The notes under the pieces are model-generated. The model was not told the origin of the DNA. It searched no databases and saw only the letters and a program-made list of their open reading frames with translations. This document shows, piece after piece, positions 5,311-12,286 of a stretch of 12,286 nt of DNA. Positions within the stretch are counted from its first letter, which is position 1. Each line of letters starts with the position of its first letter. A program made the position numbers and the translations under genes. The stretch is from Candidatus Paenalcaligenes intestinipullorum (GTDB taxonomy: Bacteria; Pseudomonadota; Gammaproteobacteria; Burkholderiales; Burkholderiaceae_B). The stretch is taken from assembly GCA_019120675.1 (NCBI GenBank), contig DWUQ01000010.1:1-12286 (forward strand), written 5' to 3'.

Positions 5311-6732
5311 TTATTTACTCTGAAGAGCTCTGAGCGAACTGTCGTAAGTGTTGATTATGATCGGTAACGTCATCACAATGGCTAGCCCTCCGAGCGTGGA
5401 CGCTTGGGCATGAAGCTGGCCGCCATGGGCGTGGATGATCTGTTGGCAGATGGGCAACCCCAAGCCCGCCCCGCCAAAGCTGCGGCTGCGCGAGCTGTCC
5501 ACCCTAAATAAGCGCTCAAATAGGCGTGGTAGGTCTTCGGCGGCGACGCCGGGGGCGCTGTCCTCGATGGTGATGCGTAGGCGTTGATCAAGCACTGCTG
5601 CGTGAACGTGAATCTGCCCGCCGCGGTCGGTATAGCGCACTGAATTTTCCAAGAGGTTATGCAGCACCTGTAAGAGGCGTGTTGGGTCCGCCTGAATGCG
5701 TGGCAACGCCGGACAGGTGCAGTGCAGTTGCACGCCTGCCGCCTCGGCACGGGGTGTAAAGGTTTGGCAAGCACTGCGGATGAGGGTGTCGACCGCAACG
5801 TCGGTTTGTGGATGCAGTTGCCAGGCTTGGGTATCCGTTAGGGAAAGTTGATAGAGGTCATTGATGAGCTTATTGAGCTGGCTGATTTCAGCACTCAGCG
5901 CTTGCAAATTGGCCGGGCTGGCCGGGCGAATGCCGTCTTCGATGGCTTCGATATTGGCTTGCAGCACACTTAATGGGGTGCGCAGCTCATGCGACACGTT
6001 GGCGAGCAGTTCGGTGCGTAAGCGTTCGGTGGTGGCCAGCTTGGCCGTCATTTCATTAAAGGCAGCGGCCAATTGGCTCAGTTCGTCGTGATTGCGTATG
6101 GGCAAACGGATGCCGTAGTCGCCTTGAGCCACTTGAGTGGTCGCAATTTTAAGCTGCTGAATCGGGTATAAAAACCGCCGAGCAAGGATATAGCTCACGA
6201 GAGCGGCCAAAGTCGTGGCTAAGCCCAACACCCACCACAAGGTTTTCAATTGTTGACGTTGAAAGCGTTGCTCGGCCAACGCATGGGGTAAATCGGTGCG
6301 TGCCGGAGGTGCCGCCACGTACGCAATCAACTGATCTTGGTAATAAATAGGGTACCGCTGTAGGGCTGAGTTGGGAGAGGACGAGCCGGCCAACACTTTG
6401 CCTTTAGCGCTAAGCAAAATGGTGCGCCCCATCGGGCTATGACGTAGGGATGAGTCGTTGTATTCATGCGGGCGCTCCCCAGCACTAAGCCTTAGGGCAC
6501 GCCACCACCAGCGGTTTTTGTGTTCGGTGACAAAGCGCCAATTACCGTGCTCGGCGTACTCTTCGAGCAGCATGGCGGATAGGGCCTGTATACGCTGTTG
6601 CTCACGCTCTTGCATATAGTGCACAAAGCCGCGCTCAAAGCTCCAGCTTAGGGCTAACGCCATCGCGACCACCACCGCTAGGCAGCAGGCCAACATGGCG
6701 AGAAAAAGTTTTAAAAATAAGCGGCTACGCAT
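5311..6732 (-). CDS. baeS: Sensor histidine kinase BaeS
   Basis: Inner-membrane sensor kinase, 473 residues from ATG 6732, partner of BaeR. Domains in order: TM1 (about 5-27), a periplasmic sensor region with HKNRWWWRALRL and PMGRTILLSAKGKVLAGSS, TM2 (about 164-185), HAMP (185-238), dimerisation and phosphotransfer domain with H248 in ANVSHELRTPLSVLQ, and an ATPase domain with N-box HNLLENSVRYTD, DSAPGV, FERLFRVDSSRS and GGAGLGLPIC. The DSAPGV and ELRTPLxVLxxxxEAIxDG patterns are typical of BaeS. The start is chosen because the hydrophobic anchor follows immediately; no clear Shine-Dalgarno sequence precedes it, and an in-frame TTG at 6819 would add 29 unlikely residues. It is divergent from the channel gene at 6828, with 95 bp shared between them. 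Confidence 0.88.
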   Translation of the reverse strand: MRSRLFLKLFLAMLACCLAVVVAMALALSWSFERGFVHYMQEREQQRIQALSAMLLEEYAEHGNWRFVTEHKNRWWWRALRLSAGERPHEYNDSSLRHSPMGRTILLSAKGKVLAGSSSPNSALQRYPIYYQDQLIAYVAAPPARTDLPHALAEQRFQRQQLKTLWWVLGLATTLAALVSYILARRFLYPIQQLKIATTQVAQGDYGIRLPIRNHDELSQLAAAFNEMTAKLATTERLRTELLANVSHELRTPLSVLQANIEAIEDGIRPASPANLQALSAEISQLNKLINDLYQLSLTDTQAWQLHPQTDVAVDTLIRSACQTFTPRAEAAGVQLHCTCPALPRIQADPTRLLQVLHNLLENSVRYTDRGGQIHVHAAVLDQRLRITIEDSAPGVAAEDLPRLFERLFRVDSSRSRSFGGAGLGLPICQQIIHAHGGQLHAQASTLGGLAIVMTLPIIINTYDSSLRALQSK

Positions 6733-6827
6733 AGGTCGGTGAGGATTGAGGTTTGAACCGATTGTTAAAGCAATGCTACCCTTTGGGAGTATGCTTTCTT
6801 CCTTCAATAAAATAACCAAGAGTTTTT

Positions 6828-9659
6828 ATGACAGATAACGCTATAGTACAACGCGCCACGCTGTTATACGCACGAGCCCGCCAGCTCGTTTTTTTATGGG
6901 CGGCTGGGCTCTTGGTCTGGGCGCCGATGGTGCTTTATAGTGCTCACGCCAAGGCGCAAGAACAGGCGGCTCCTACGGCTCAGTCTTCGCCGAGCGCCGC
7001 TGCGCAGGGCGAGTATGGCCTATTAGCCGAGGCGTTGGCCAACGATAAGATTCGTACCCAACTGGTGGAGCAGCTGCGTCAGTTGGCGGCAGAGGAGGCA
7101 GCTTCCGGCGAGGCCGCGGCCGAGTCAACCGATGCGACGCAGCCGACCGAGACGATGACGCAAGCGACGGTGCAGGCAAACCAAGAGCAAGCCAGCGATA
7201 CAGCGAAGCTCACGCCAGCGGCAACGGCAGACGCTTCGGTTACCCCTAACGATACTGCGCCATCGTCAGCGAACGCCTCATCACCTGCTCAGGCCGCACA
7301 TCGTCCGCTCACACCGGCTCAGAGAGAGCATTCCCCATCTTTTGTGAGCCGCTTGCAAGCGGTGGCACATGGCTTGCGGGCCGATGTGGCGCAAACGTGG
7401 CACATGGTGACAGCGTGGGTGACGGGCGAGCGTTTGCCTGTGCAGCCAGCACGGGAGTGGCAAAGTGCTTTGCGTAATTTAGCCTTAACGATTCTAGCGG
7501 TGGTGGTGGCCTTTGTGGTGTTGCGTCGGTTGGTGCGGCCCATCTTTCGTCGCTTTGACCGCTGGGCTGAGCGCATACCTACGCGCGCTGAGTTAGCGGC
7601 CGAGCAAGCCAAGCTGCAACAACGCCATCAGCAACAGGTGCAGTTGGCACAGCAGCAGGCTGCCGAGCAGGCACAAAGCATTGCGGAATCGGATCAAGCC
7701 GATCAGGAGGTGGAGCTGTCCAGCGAGTTTGCTCATTTACAAACCAAGCCTGAGTTGGAGTCCGAGATGGCCGCTAGCCCGTCGTTACCCACGACGGAGC
7801 ACTTGGATCCCAATCAAGCCGAGAAAAACTACGTGCTGCGTTATCGCAAGCTGCGTAAACTAGCCGCCGTCGTGGGCGCCTTAGCGGTCGATGTGCTGGC
7901 GCTGTTTTTAGCGGCGGTGGTGGGCTATGTGGTGGCGATGGCTTTGCCCGATCCCAGTCGTTTGTCCAGCTTGTTGTCGGTGCAGTTTTTAACCGCCTTT
8001 GTCATGATTGAAACCACTAAGGCACTGAGCCGAGGGGTCTTTGCGACGGGCTATGAGCAGTTACGCTTACTGCCGATTAACGATGCCAGTGCTGCGTACT
8101 GGAACCGCTGGATTTGCACCGTGGTGGCGGTGGGTGGCTATAGCTTGTTGGTGGCCGTGCCGGCGTTGCAAGCGGTGTTGTCGGCATCCTTAGCCAATGT
8201 GACAGGTGCGGTATTGATGATGGTGGTGTACTTGTACGCCATCGGGGTGTTGATCCGCCGTCGTCAATCGGTAACGCAAACCTTGTTGCATCAAGCCGAG
8301 TACAGCCAGCATGGCTTTGGCGGTACGTTGCTGCGTATTTTTGCGCGTTTATGGTTTTGGTTGGCGATGGCTTACTTTACCGTGCTGTTTATTGCCACCC
8401 AGCTGGATCAGGGCAATGCGCTGTACTTTATGGCGGCGGCGACCGGTAAAACCTTACTGGCCGTGCTAATCGGGGGCGTGCTGTCGTTGTTATTAACATC
8501 CTTGGCTTCTCATCCTGTGCATTTGCCGGAGCGTTGGAGCCAGAGCTTCCCTTTACTCGAAGCACGGATTAATTCTTATATTCCCGCAGGCGTTCGTTTG
8601 CTGCGTTTGGTGGTTATTGCCGCAGTGCTCTTAAGTGTGTTTGATGCGTGGCGGGTGTTTGATCTACGCGAATGGGTGCTGCACGGCCACGGTCAAGCGG
8701 TGATCAGCACCGTGATTCGTGTGGTGGTGGTGCTGTTTATTGCTGCACTGCTGTGGACGGTATTGGCCAGCGTGATCGAGCATCGCTTGTCGACCTCGGG
8801 CGATCGTATGCCTAGCGAGCGTGAAAAAACCTTGTTGATGCTGTTTCGCAATGCCTTATCGATTGTCATCATTACCTTTACGGTGTTGATTGTCCTTTCC
8901 CAAGTGGGCATTGATATTGGTCCGCTGATTGCTGGGGCTGGGGTGGTGGGTCTAGCCATTGGTTTTGGGGCACAAAAGCTGGTGCAAGACGTGATTACAG
9001 GCATCTTTATCCAGTTGGAGAACGGTATGAACCAAAACGATGTGGTCGAGGTTGTTGGCCTATTTGGAGTAGTGGAAAAGCTGACCGTGCGTTCGGTGGT
9101 GATTCGTACTTTAGATGGGGGGTACCATTTAATTCCTTTTTCCTCGATCGATAAGGTGAGCAATCACACCCGCGATTATGGCTTTCATTACCATGAGTAT
9201 TGCGTGGCCTTGCGTGAGTCGTCGGATGAGGTCTGCGAATACTTTAAGCGCGCCTTTGACGATCTCAAGCAGGATCCCAAAGTGGCCGATGCGATTTTGG
9301 ATGAAATTGCTATGTACGCCATTACTTCATTCCGCCGCGAGGGCTTTACCATTCGAGTCTTGATTAAGACTAAGCCCGGTATGCAATGGCAAGTGGGGCA
9401 GCGCTTTAATCGCTTAGTGAAATTCTATTTTGATTCGGTGGGTATTGAGTTGCCTTATCCGCAAACCGTCTTGCATTTTGGCCGCGATAAAAATGGTTAT
9501 GCTTCGCCAGTAGAAACCCACGCTGTGGAAACTTTGGCCCAAGCCAAGCAAGATGAGCGTGCCACCGAGGTGGCGAAGGCGAGCCCTGCGGAGGTGGTGT
9601 ACGCACCTGGTCAGACCCAGCGGCCTTTCCCAGACGATCCTTATAAATCTTTTTATTAA
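6828..9659 (+). CDS. ybiO: YbiO-type MscS-family mechanosensitive channel, extended
   Basis: 943-residue inner-membrane channel that would open under membrane tension to release solutes on hypo-osmotic shock. A signal sequence (1-43, AKA|QEQ) is followed by the YbiO-like helix YGLLAEALANDKIRTQLVEQ, a Thr/Ala/Pro/Gln-rich linker (about 85-165), TM1 (217-238), a Gln-rich coiled coil (about 255-330), then about ten further membrane segments from residue 345. The MscS core has the pore helix GPLIAGAGVVGLAIGFGAQK from residue 698, the beta domain with NDVVEVVGLFGVVEKLTVR and HLIPFSSIDKVSNHTRDY, and an alpha/beta domain ending TVLHFG. E. coli YbiO is 741 residues; the linker, the coiled coil and an about 55-residue tail account for most of the excess. 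AAGAG five bases before ATG is the ribosome binding site. MscK or other large MscS types are less likely. Confidence 0.85.
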   Translation: MTDNAIVQRATLLYARARQLVFLWAAGLLVWAPMVLYSAHAKAQEQAAPTAQSSPSAAAQGEYGLLAEALANDKIRTQLVEQLRQLAAEEAASGEAAAESTDATQPTETMTQATVQANQEQASDTAKLTPAATADASVTPNDTAPSSANASSPAQAAHRPLTPAQREHSPSFVSRLQAVAHGLRADVAQTWHMVTAWVTGERLPVQPAREWQSALRNLALTILAVVVAFVVLRRLVRPIFRRFDRWAERIPTRAELAAEQAKLQQRHQQQVQLAQQQAAEQAQSIAESDQADQEVELSSEFAHLQTKPELESEMAASPSLPTTEHLDPNQAEKNYVLRYRKLRKLAAVVGALAVDVLALFLAAVVGYVVAMALPDPSRLSSLLSVQFLTAFVMIETTKALSRGVFATGYEQLRLLPINDASAAYWNRWICTVVAVGGYSLLVAVPALQAVLSASLANVTGAVLMMVVYLYAIGVLIRRRQSVTQTLLHQAEYSQHGFGGTLLRIFARLWFWLAMAYFTVLFIATQLDQGNALYFMAAATGKTLLAVLIGGVLSLLLTSLASHPVHLPERWSQSFPLLEARINSYIPAGVRLLRLVVIAAVLLSVFDAWRVFDLREWVLHGHGQAVISTVIRVVVVLFIAALLWTVLASVIEHRLSTSGDRMPSEREKTLLMLFRNALSIVIITFTVLIVLSQVGIDIGPLIAGAGVVGLAIGFGAQKLVQDVITGIFIQLENGMNQNDVVEVVGLFGVVEKLTVRSVVIRTLDGGYHLIPFSSIDKVSNHTRDYGFHYHEYCVALRESSDEVCEYFKRAFDDLKQDPKVADAILDEIAMYAITSFRREGFTIRVLIKTKPGMQWQVGQRFNRLVKFYFDSVGIELPYPQTVLHFGRDKNGYASPVETHAVETLAQAKQDERATEVAKASPAEVVYAPGQTQRPFPDDPYKSFY

Positions 9660-9743
9660 GTTTAATGTTGGAAACGTTAAATTTTGTTAAGTTAAATTAA
9701 GGTGATTTTTCATTTTTAAAATAATTGAAAGATATTTAACGAC

Positions 9744-9783
9744 AGGAGCAAGCCATTAAATGACAAGCTTGCTCCTTTTTTTT
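9744..9783 (+). terminator. Intrinsic terminator of the channel gene
   Basis: AGGAGCAAGC (9744-9753) pairs perfectly with GCTTGCTCCT (9767-9776) across a 13-nt loop; T runs to 9783. It lies 85 bp after the stop codon at 9657-9659; the intervening A+T-rich stretch contains several TTAA-type short repeats but no gene. Confidence 0.85.
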
Positions 9784-9810
9784 GTTTTGCAATGTTGTGT
9801 TGTGAGTTAA

Positions 9811-9846
9811 TTTAGAAATACGTTATAGATAATTGGTATTTCTAAA
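9811..9846. repeat. Perfect 11-bp inverted repeat upstream of the cyclase gene
   Basis: TTTAGAAATAC (9811-9821) and its exact reverse complement GTATTTCTAAA (9836-9846) flank a 14-nt A+T-rich spacer. Arm centres are 25 bp apart. It sits about 30 bp upstream of a possible -10 (TAGAAT, 9878-9883) and 64 bp before the start codon, a position typical of an operator. No T run follows, so it is not a terminator. Confidence 0.65.
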
Positions 9847-9877
9847 GAAAATATGGGCTTAACGCGTAAAATACGGC

Positions 9878-9883
9878 TAGAAT
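9878..9883 (+). promoter_or_regulatory. Possible -10 of the cyclase gene
   Basis: TAGAAT matches five of six consensus bases, 26 bp before GTG 9910. No good -35 is present at 16-18 bp, which would fit a promoter that needs an activator, perhaps acting at the inverted repeat just upstream. Confidence 0.35.
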
Positions 9884-9909
9884 AAGGCATCAAAAATACG
9901 CCAAGCTAA

Positions 9910-11124
9910 GTGTTTATTGTGGATGCATTAGATTTCCAGTATTTTGCCCTCATCGTGCCCAGCAGTCTTTTGCTGTTGGCCTTGGTGTTATGGATGTGTG
10001 GACGCGCGTTGCCTTCGCAGAGGTTTTTGTTGTGGGTGGCGGCTGGCTTTATGTTGCTGTCGCTGTCACTGACTACACAAATTCTTTTCCCGTCTCAGCA
10101 GCTTGATTTGCTTGCGCCGCTGCTGACTGCTGGGTATATGGCGGGGGCCTTCTGTCAAGCTTACGGCATGGCGCTGCGGTGTGGTGCTGTTTACCCGTGG
10201 CGCTTGGCTATGGGGCTGAGCGGCATGGCTGTGGTGGCCAGTATGTACTGGTCGTGGGTGGAGCATCACTGGTGGTGGGGGCCAATGGTGTCTTCGGTAG
10301 CGATTGCTACGTTGTATTTGTTCGCCTTGCCCGCGGTGTTGCGTCATCCTAGTTTAGGACGCCTTCTAGAGCGCTTACTCAAAGTCGCCTATTTTGCCTT
10401 TGTGGTCTATGCCAGTATGCGGGTGGCGTTGGTTGCCAGTATTGTTGGTCGCGATGGGGTTGCGGGCTTATTGATTGTCGAGTCACCGTATTGGGCGCAT
10501 TTATTGGTGGTGGCCTTCTTTATTAGCATGGTGTTTATGCTGGTGGCTTTGGCCTGTGCAATTCAGGATTTACTGCATCGTATCCTCCAAGAGCGTAATA
10601 TCGATCCGCTTACCAAGGTACTGAACCGTCGTGCCTTTTTCGAAGAAGCCACTCGCAGCCTGAGCCACAAGACCAGTGGCCCGTGGTCCATTATTGCGTG
10701 TGATCTCGACTACTTCAAAGAAATCAACGATCAATGGGGTCACCATGTAGGCGACAAGGTTTTGGCTCAAGTGGCGGCTTCGTTAGTATCGCAGGTGCGT
10801 ACCAATGATTTGGTGGCACGGTTTGGTGGTGAGGAGTTCTGTATTTTGCTGAACGGCACTCCCCTCGAAGAAGCTTACCAAGTCGCTCAGCGCATCCGTG
10901 CTGATCTAGCGAAGCAGCACTTTGGACTGTCTGAGCGGGCGATTACCGTGACGTCCAGTTTTGGGTTGGCGAGCATTCATGGGCTGTCTGACCTCGAAGC
11001 TGGTCTGCGCCGTGCAGATCAGTTTTTGTTTGCCGCTAAGCGCATGGGGCGCGACCGTATCTGCGTGGACCCAGCCGCTTTGCTCTTACAACCTGCTGCT
11101 GTGGCCACAACAGCCTTGCCCTAA
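9910..11124 (+). CDS. Membrane diguanylate cyclase (GGDEF domain)
   Basis: 404-residue inner-membrane enzyme predicted to make cyclic di-GMP from two GTP. The first about 225 residues contain about seven hydrophobic segments with short loops (from YFALIVPSSLLLLALVLW to LVVAFFISMVFMLVALACAI), a sensor module I cannot assign to a named family. A short connector leads to the GGDEF domain from residue 228: DPLTKVLNRRAF, CDLDYFKEINDQWGHHVGDKVL, active-site GGEEF at 306-310, and SSFGLAS. An RTND inhibitory site lies at 297-300, exactly five residues before GGEEF, so both catalysis and product inhibition should be intact. No EAL domain. GTG 9910 is used; GTG 9919 is equally possible because neither has a strong ribosome binding site. 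It converges on psiE with a 10-bp gap. Confidence 0.9.
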   Translation: MFIVDALDFQYFALIVPSSLLLLALVLWMCGRALPSQRFLLWVAAGFMLLSLSLTTQILFPSQQLDLLAPLLTAGYMAGAFCQAYGMALRCGAVYPWRLAMGLSGMAVVASMYWSWVEHHWWWGPMVSSVAIATLYLFALPAVLRHPSLGRLLERLLKVAYFAFVVYASMRVALVASIVGRDGVAGLLIVESPYWAHLLVVAFFISMVFMLVALACAIQDLLHRILQERNIDPLTKVLNRRAFFEEATRSLSHKTSGPWSIIACDLDYFKEINDQWGHHVGDKVLAQVAASLVSQVRTNDLVARFGGEEFCILLNGTPLEEAYQVAQRIRADLAKQHFGLSERAITVTSSFGLASIHGLSDLEAGLRRADQFLFAAKRMGRDRICVDPAALLLQPAAVATTALP

Positions 11125-11134
11125 ATATCGCTTC

Positions 11135-11614
11135 CTAAGGTTCTAAGCCTTCATGGCTTTCGTCCACCACCTGTTGATCGCTACTTTTCACTGAAGGGAA
11201 GCGCCACGAGGCAAAGCGTACTACCAGCACAGCAATTGCCAATAGCAATATAGCAGCCGAGATATACACCACACCCATATTAGGGTCGTTATGGTGCGAA
11301 ATATCAGAAATCATCAGGCGAGTGAGGGCGGTGATGGCCACATAGATCAGGAACCGCACCGGCATATGATTGGTTTTAAAGTAAATCCCCACCATGGCGC
11401 CCAGCTCTAAATAAATAAACAGCAGCAAGATGTCATCAATCGAAGCTCGGCCTTTTAAAAAGATCTCGATCGTAGTTTGAATGCCAGCCCAGACGGTCAT
11501 GGCGCCAATGGCAAACAACGCCAAATAATGAAAGGCCTCGACCAATAAATTACCGACCGATTCGGCATAATCGTGCAAGGCGATGCGCCATTGTTCAGCT
11601 TTGTGTTTTTTCAC
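11135..11614 (-). CDS. psiE: PsiE family phosphate-starvation-inducible membrane protein
   Basis: 159-residue inner-membrane protein of the PsiE family, which in E. coli is induced by phosphate limitation through PhoB; the biochemical role is unknown. Four hydrophobic segments are visible: LLVEAFHYLALFAIGAMTVW, ILLLFIYLELGAMVGIYF, VRFLIYVAITALTRLMI and VVYISAAILLLAIAVLVVRF. The LLLFIYLELGAMVGIYFK and MPVRFLIYVAITALTRLMI blocks are the family signature. Start is GTG 11614; no ATG is available in frame near it and the ribosome binding site is weak. Upstream lies a candidate Pho box correctly spaced from a -10. The gene ends 10 bp from the convergent cyclase gene, and no clear terminator is seen in that gap. 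Confidence 0.9.
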   Translation of the reverse strand: MKKHKAEQWRIALHDYAESVGNLLVEAFHYLALFAIGAMTVWAGIQTTIEIFLKGRASIDDILLLFIYLELGAMVGIYFKTNHMPVRFLIYVAITALTRLMISDISHHNDPNMGVVYISAAILLLAIAVLVVRFASWRFPSVKSSDQQVVDESHEGLEP

Positions 11615-11638
11615 AGCAGTTCGCTTATTAATAAGATC

Positions 11639-11940
11639 TCAGAAACAAAGCAAGCATACTACACAAAGTGTGACAGAATTTTGTAACCTTTCTTCTAACG
11701 GCTGTTGTCGCATGCACGTTTGGAATTCCTGCTGCGGCCTGCAGGCGTAGATGCGTTGCATCAGCGCTTCAATGCCACTACCGACCTGCTGGGCTTGGTA
11801 GCTGCCTACTTGCGTGGCGCTGACGGATTGATCGATTAAGGCTTGAATGTCTTTGGCCGCGCGGAAGTCCCAATAAATGCCTTCGTAACCCTGAGTCTGT
11901 GTCGCAAAGGGATAGTCTGCGGTAAAGATTTTTCAAAGTA
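11639..11940 (-). pseudogene. Frameshifted remnant of an unrecognised gene, between yfaE and psiE
   Basis: A 97-codon minus-strand frame without a usable start runs from after a TGA at 11933-11935 to TGA 11639-11641. Its composition is clearly protein-like: DYPFATQTQGYEGIYWDFRA, IQALIDQSVSATQVGSYQAQ, then GSGIEALMQRIYACRPQQEF and TCMRQQP. Just upstream, in another frame, GYFEK is read; joining the frames at the run of five A near 11931-11935 gives a continuous GYFEK-IFTADYPFATQ. This suggests the C-terminal part of a gene that lost its start and suffered a frameshift. Its last about 20 codons run through the candidate psiE Pho box and are not protein-like, so the original end may have been earlier. 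I do not recognise the family; two Cys about 11 residues apart hint at an exported protein. Confidence 0.45.
11653..11687 (-). promoter_or_regulatory. Candidate Pho box and -10 of psiE
   Basis: On the minus strand an 18-nt block at 11687-11670 reads GTTACAA-AATT-CTGTCAC: the second half-site matches the Pho consensus CTGTCAY exactly, the first half-site matches poorly. Eleven bases further lies TATGCT (11658-11653), a spacing typical of PhoB-activated promoters, which lack a normal -35. The start codon at 11614 is about 40 bp further on. Confidence 0.5.
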
Positions 11941-11944
11941 GCCG

Positions 11945-12268
11945 TTAAAACTCGAAATCCTGCTGATCGGTATTAAGGGCAAGCTCGCCTTGGCTGTGCG
12001 TGCGGCATTCTAAGCGTATGGGTTCGTTGACCACGCAGCAGCACGGTAGGATTTCTGACTGGTCAATAAATGCCAGTGGTGTATCAAGGTAGGTCACGCT
12101 GCCCGAAAGCAGCGTGAGTCGGCACGCACCGCAGTAACCACTGCGGCATTGGTACTCCACCTCGTGGCCAGTGCGTTCGAGGCCATCGAGCAGGGTTTCT
12201 CCCTTTAGAAGGGAGAAACTGCGATCTGAAGTGGTGACGGTACTCAAGGTAATCGACTTAAAGCTCAA
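11945..12268 (-). CDS. yfaE: YfaE-type 2Fe-2S ferredoxin, diferric-tyrosyl radical maintenance
   Basis: 107-residue plant-type ferredoxin. In E. coli YfaE supplies electrons to assemble and maintain the diferric-tyrosyl radical cofactor of NrdB. The cluster motif is complete: YQCRSGYCGACR with Cys spaced C-x4-C-x2-C, and the fourth ligand in ILPCCCV about 30 residues later; PLAFIDQSEILPCCC is close to the E. coli protein. It is about 20 residues longer than E. coli YfaE (84), with an extra acidic and Gln-rich tail. The start is probably TTG 12268, which keeps the first beta strand (KSITLSTV) and overlaps the nrdB stop by 11 bases; TTG 12247 is a weaker alternative. Overlap with nrdB implies translational coupling in one operon. 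Confidence 0.9.
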   Translation of the reverse strand: MSFKSITLSTVTTSDRSFSLLKGETLLDGLERTGHEVEYQCRSGYCGACRLTLLSGSVTYLDTPLAFIDQSEILPCCCVVNEPIRLECRTHSQGELALNTDQQDFEF

Positions 12269-12286
12269 AATCGCTCAGATCGTCTG
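12258..12286 (-). CDS. nrdB: nrdB, ribonucleotide reductase class Ia beta subunit (C-terminal end only)
   Basis: Only the last eight codons and the TAA (12258-12260) are inside the window: DDLSDFEL. E. coli NrdB ends DDLSNFQL, the flexible tail that binds the NrdA subunit. The match in sequence, the stop position and the yfaE gene that follows make the assignment firm despite the short length. The rest lies beyond the right edge. Confidence 0.85.

Noticed and set aside
8693..9163. 156-codon minus-strand frame inside the channel gene.
   Set aside because: Thr/Ser-rich low-complexity shadow of the conserved MscS core; no sign of independent coding.
9660..9740. TTAA-rich short repeats after the channel gene, considered as a regulatory array.
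   Set aside because: Irregular spacing and simple A+T-rich composition; nothing beyond chance can be supported.
11118..11156. Weak hairpin AAGG/CCTT between the cyclase gene and psiE as a shared terminator.
   Set aside because: Only four base pairs and no T run on either side.

Overview
The window looks like a stretch of chromosome from a Gram-negative proteobacterium, most likely a gammaproteobacterium. Reasons: a class Ia nrdB end followed directly by a YfaE-type ferredoxin, an E. coli-like BaeS/BaeR pair beside a Spy/CpxP-family chaperone gene, a PsiE protein, a YbiO-type MscS channel and nadC. The nadC gene is preceded by a NadQ-type regulator, best known from alphaproteobacteria. The genus cannot be fixed from the sequence alone.

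Layout. (1) Positions 1-1700 are a decayed, A+T-richer accessory stretch. It holds a Fic-family gene reduced to its two ends and carrying a stop and a 4-bp duplication, a tail-to-tail Rpn-like nuclease gene that also lost its middle, a perfect 11-bp inverted repeat, an unrecognised 87-residue protein, and an unannotated minus-strand transcription unit with a near-consensus promoter and an intrinsic terminator about 120 nt downstream (small RNA or attenuated leader). A helix-turn-helix-like gene remnant follows. (2) 1768-3740: nadQ and nadC, an NAD de novo synthesis locus. The nadC leader has a good promoter, a terminator-like hairpin and a palindrome next to the start codon that could be the NadQ operator. 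(3) 3787-6732: a two-way terminator, then on the minus strand a Spy-like periplasmic protein and the baeS-baeR envelope-stress two-component system, with a BaeR-box-like sequence between baeR and the spy-like gene. (4) 6828-9659: a 943-residue YbiO-type mechanosensitive channel, divergent from baeS, with its own terminator. (5) 9910-11124: a membrane-bound diguanylate cyclase with intact active and inhibitory sites; a perfect 11-bp inverted repeat precedes it. (6) 11135-12286, minus strand: psiE with a candidate Pho box, a frameshifted gene remnant, yfaE, and the last codons of nrdB.

Together the intact genes cover NAD synthesis, envelope-stress sensing and periplasmic protein protection, osmotic protection, c-di-GMP signalling, phosphate starvation and deoxyribonucleotide synthesis. 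No tRNA, rRNA, CRISPR array or complete mobile element was seen. The least explained parts are the minus-strand transcription unit at 1249-1404, the island of centre-deleted genes, the inverted repeat before the cyclase and the remnant between yfaE and psiE.
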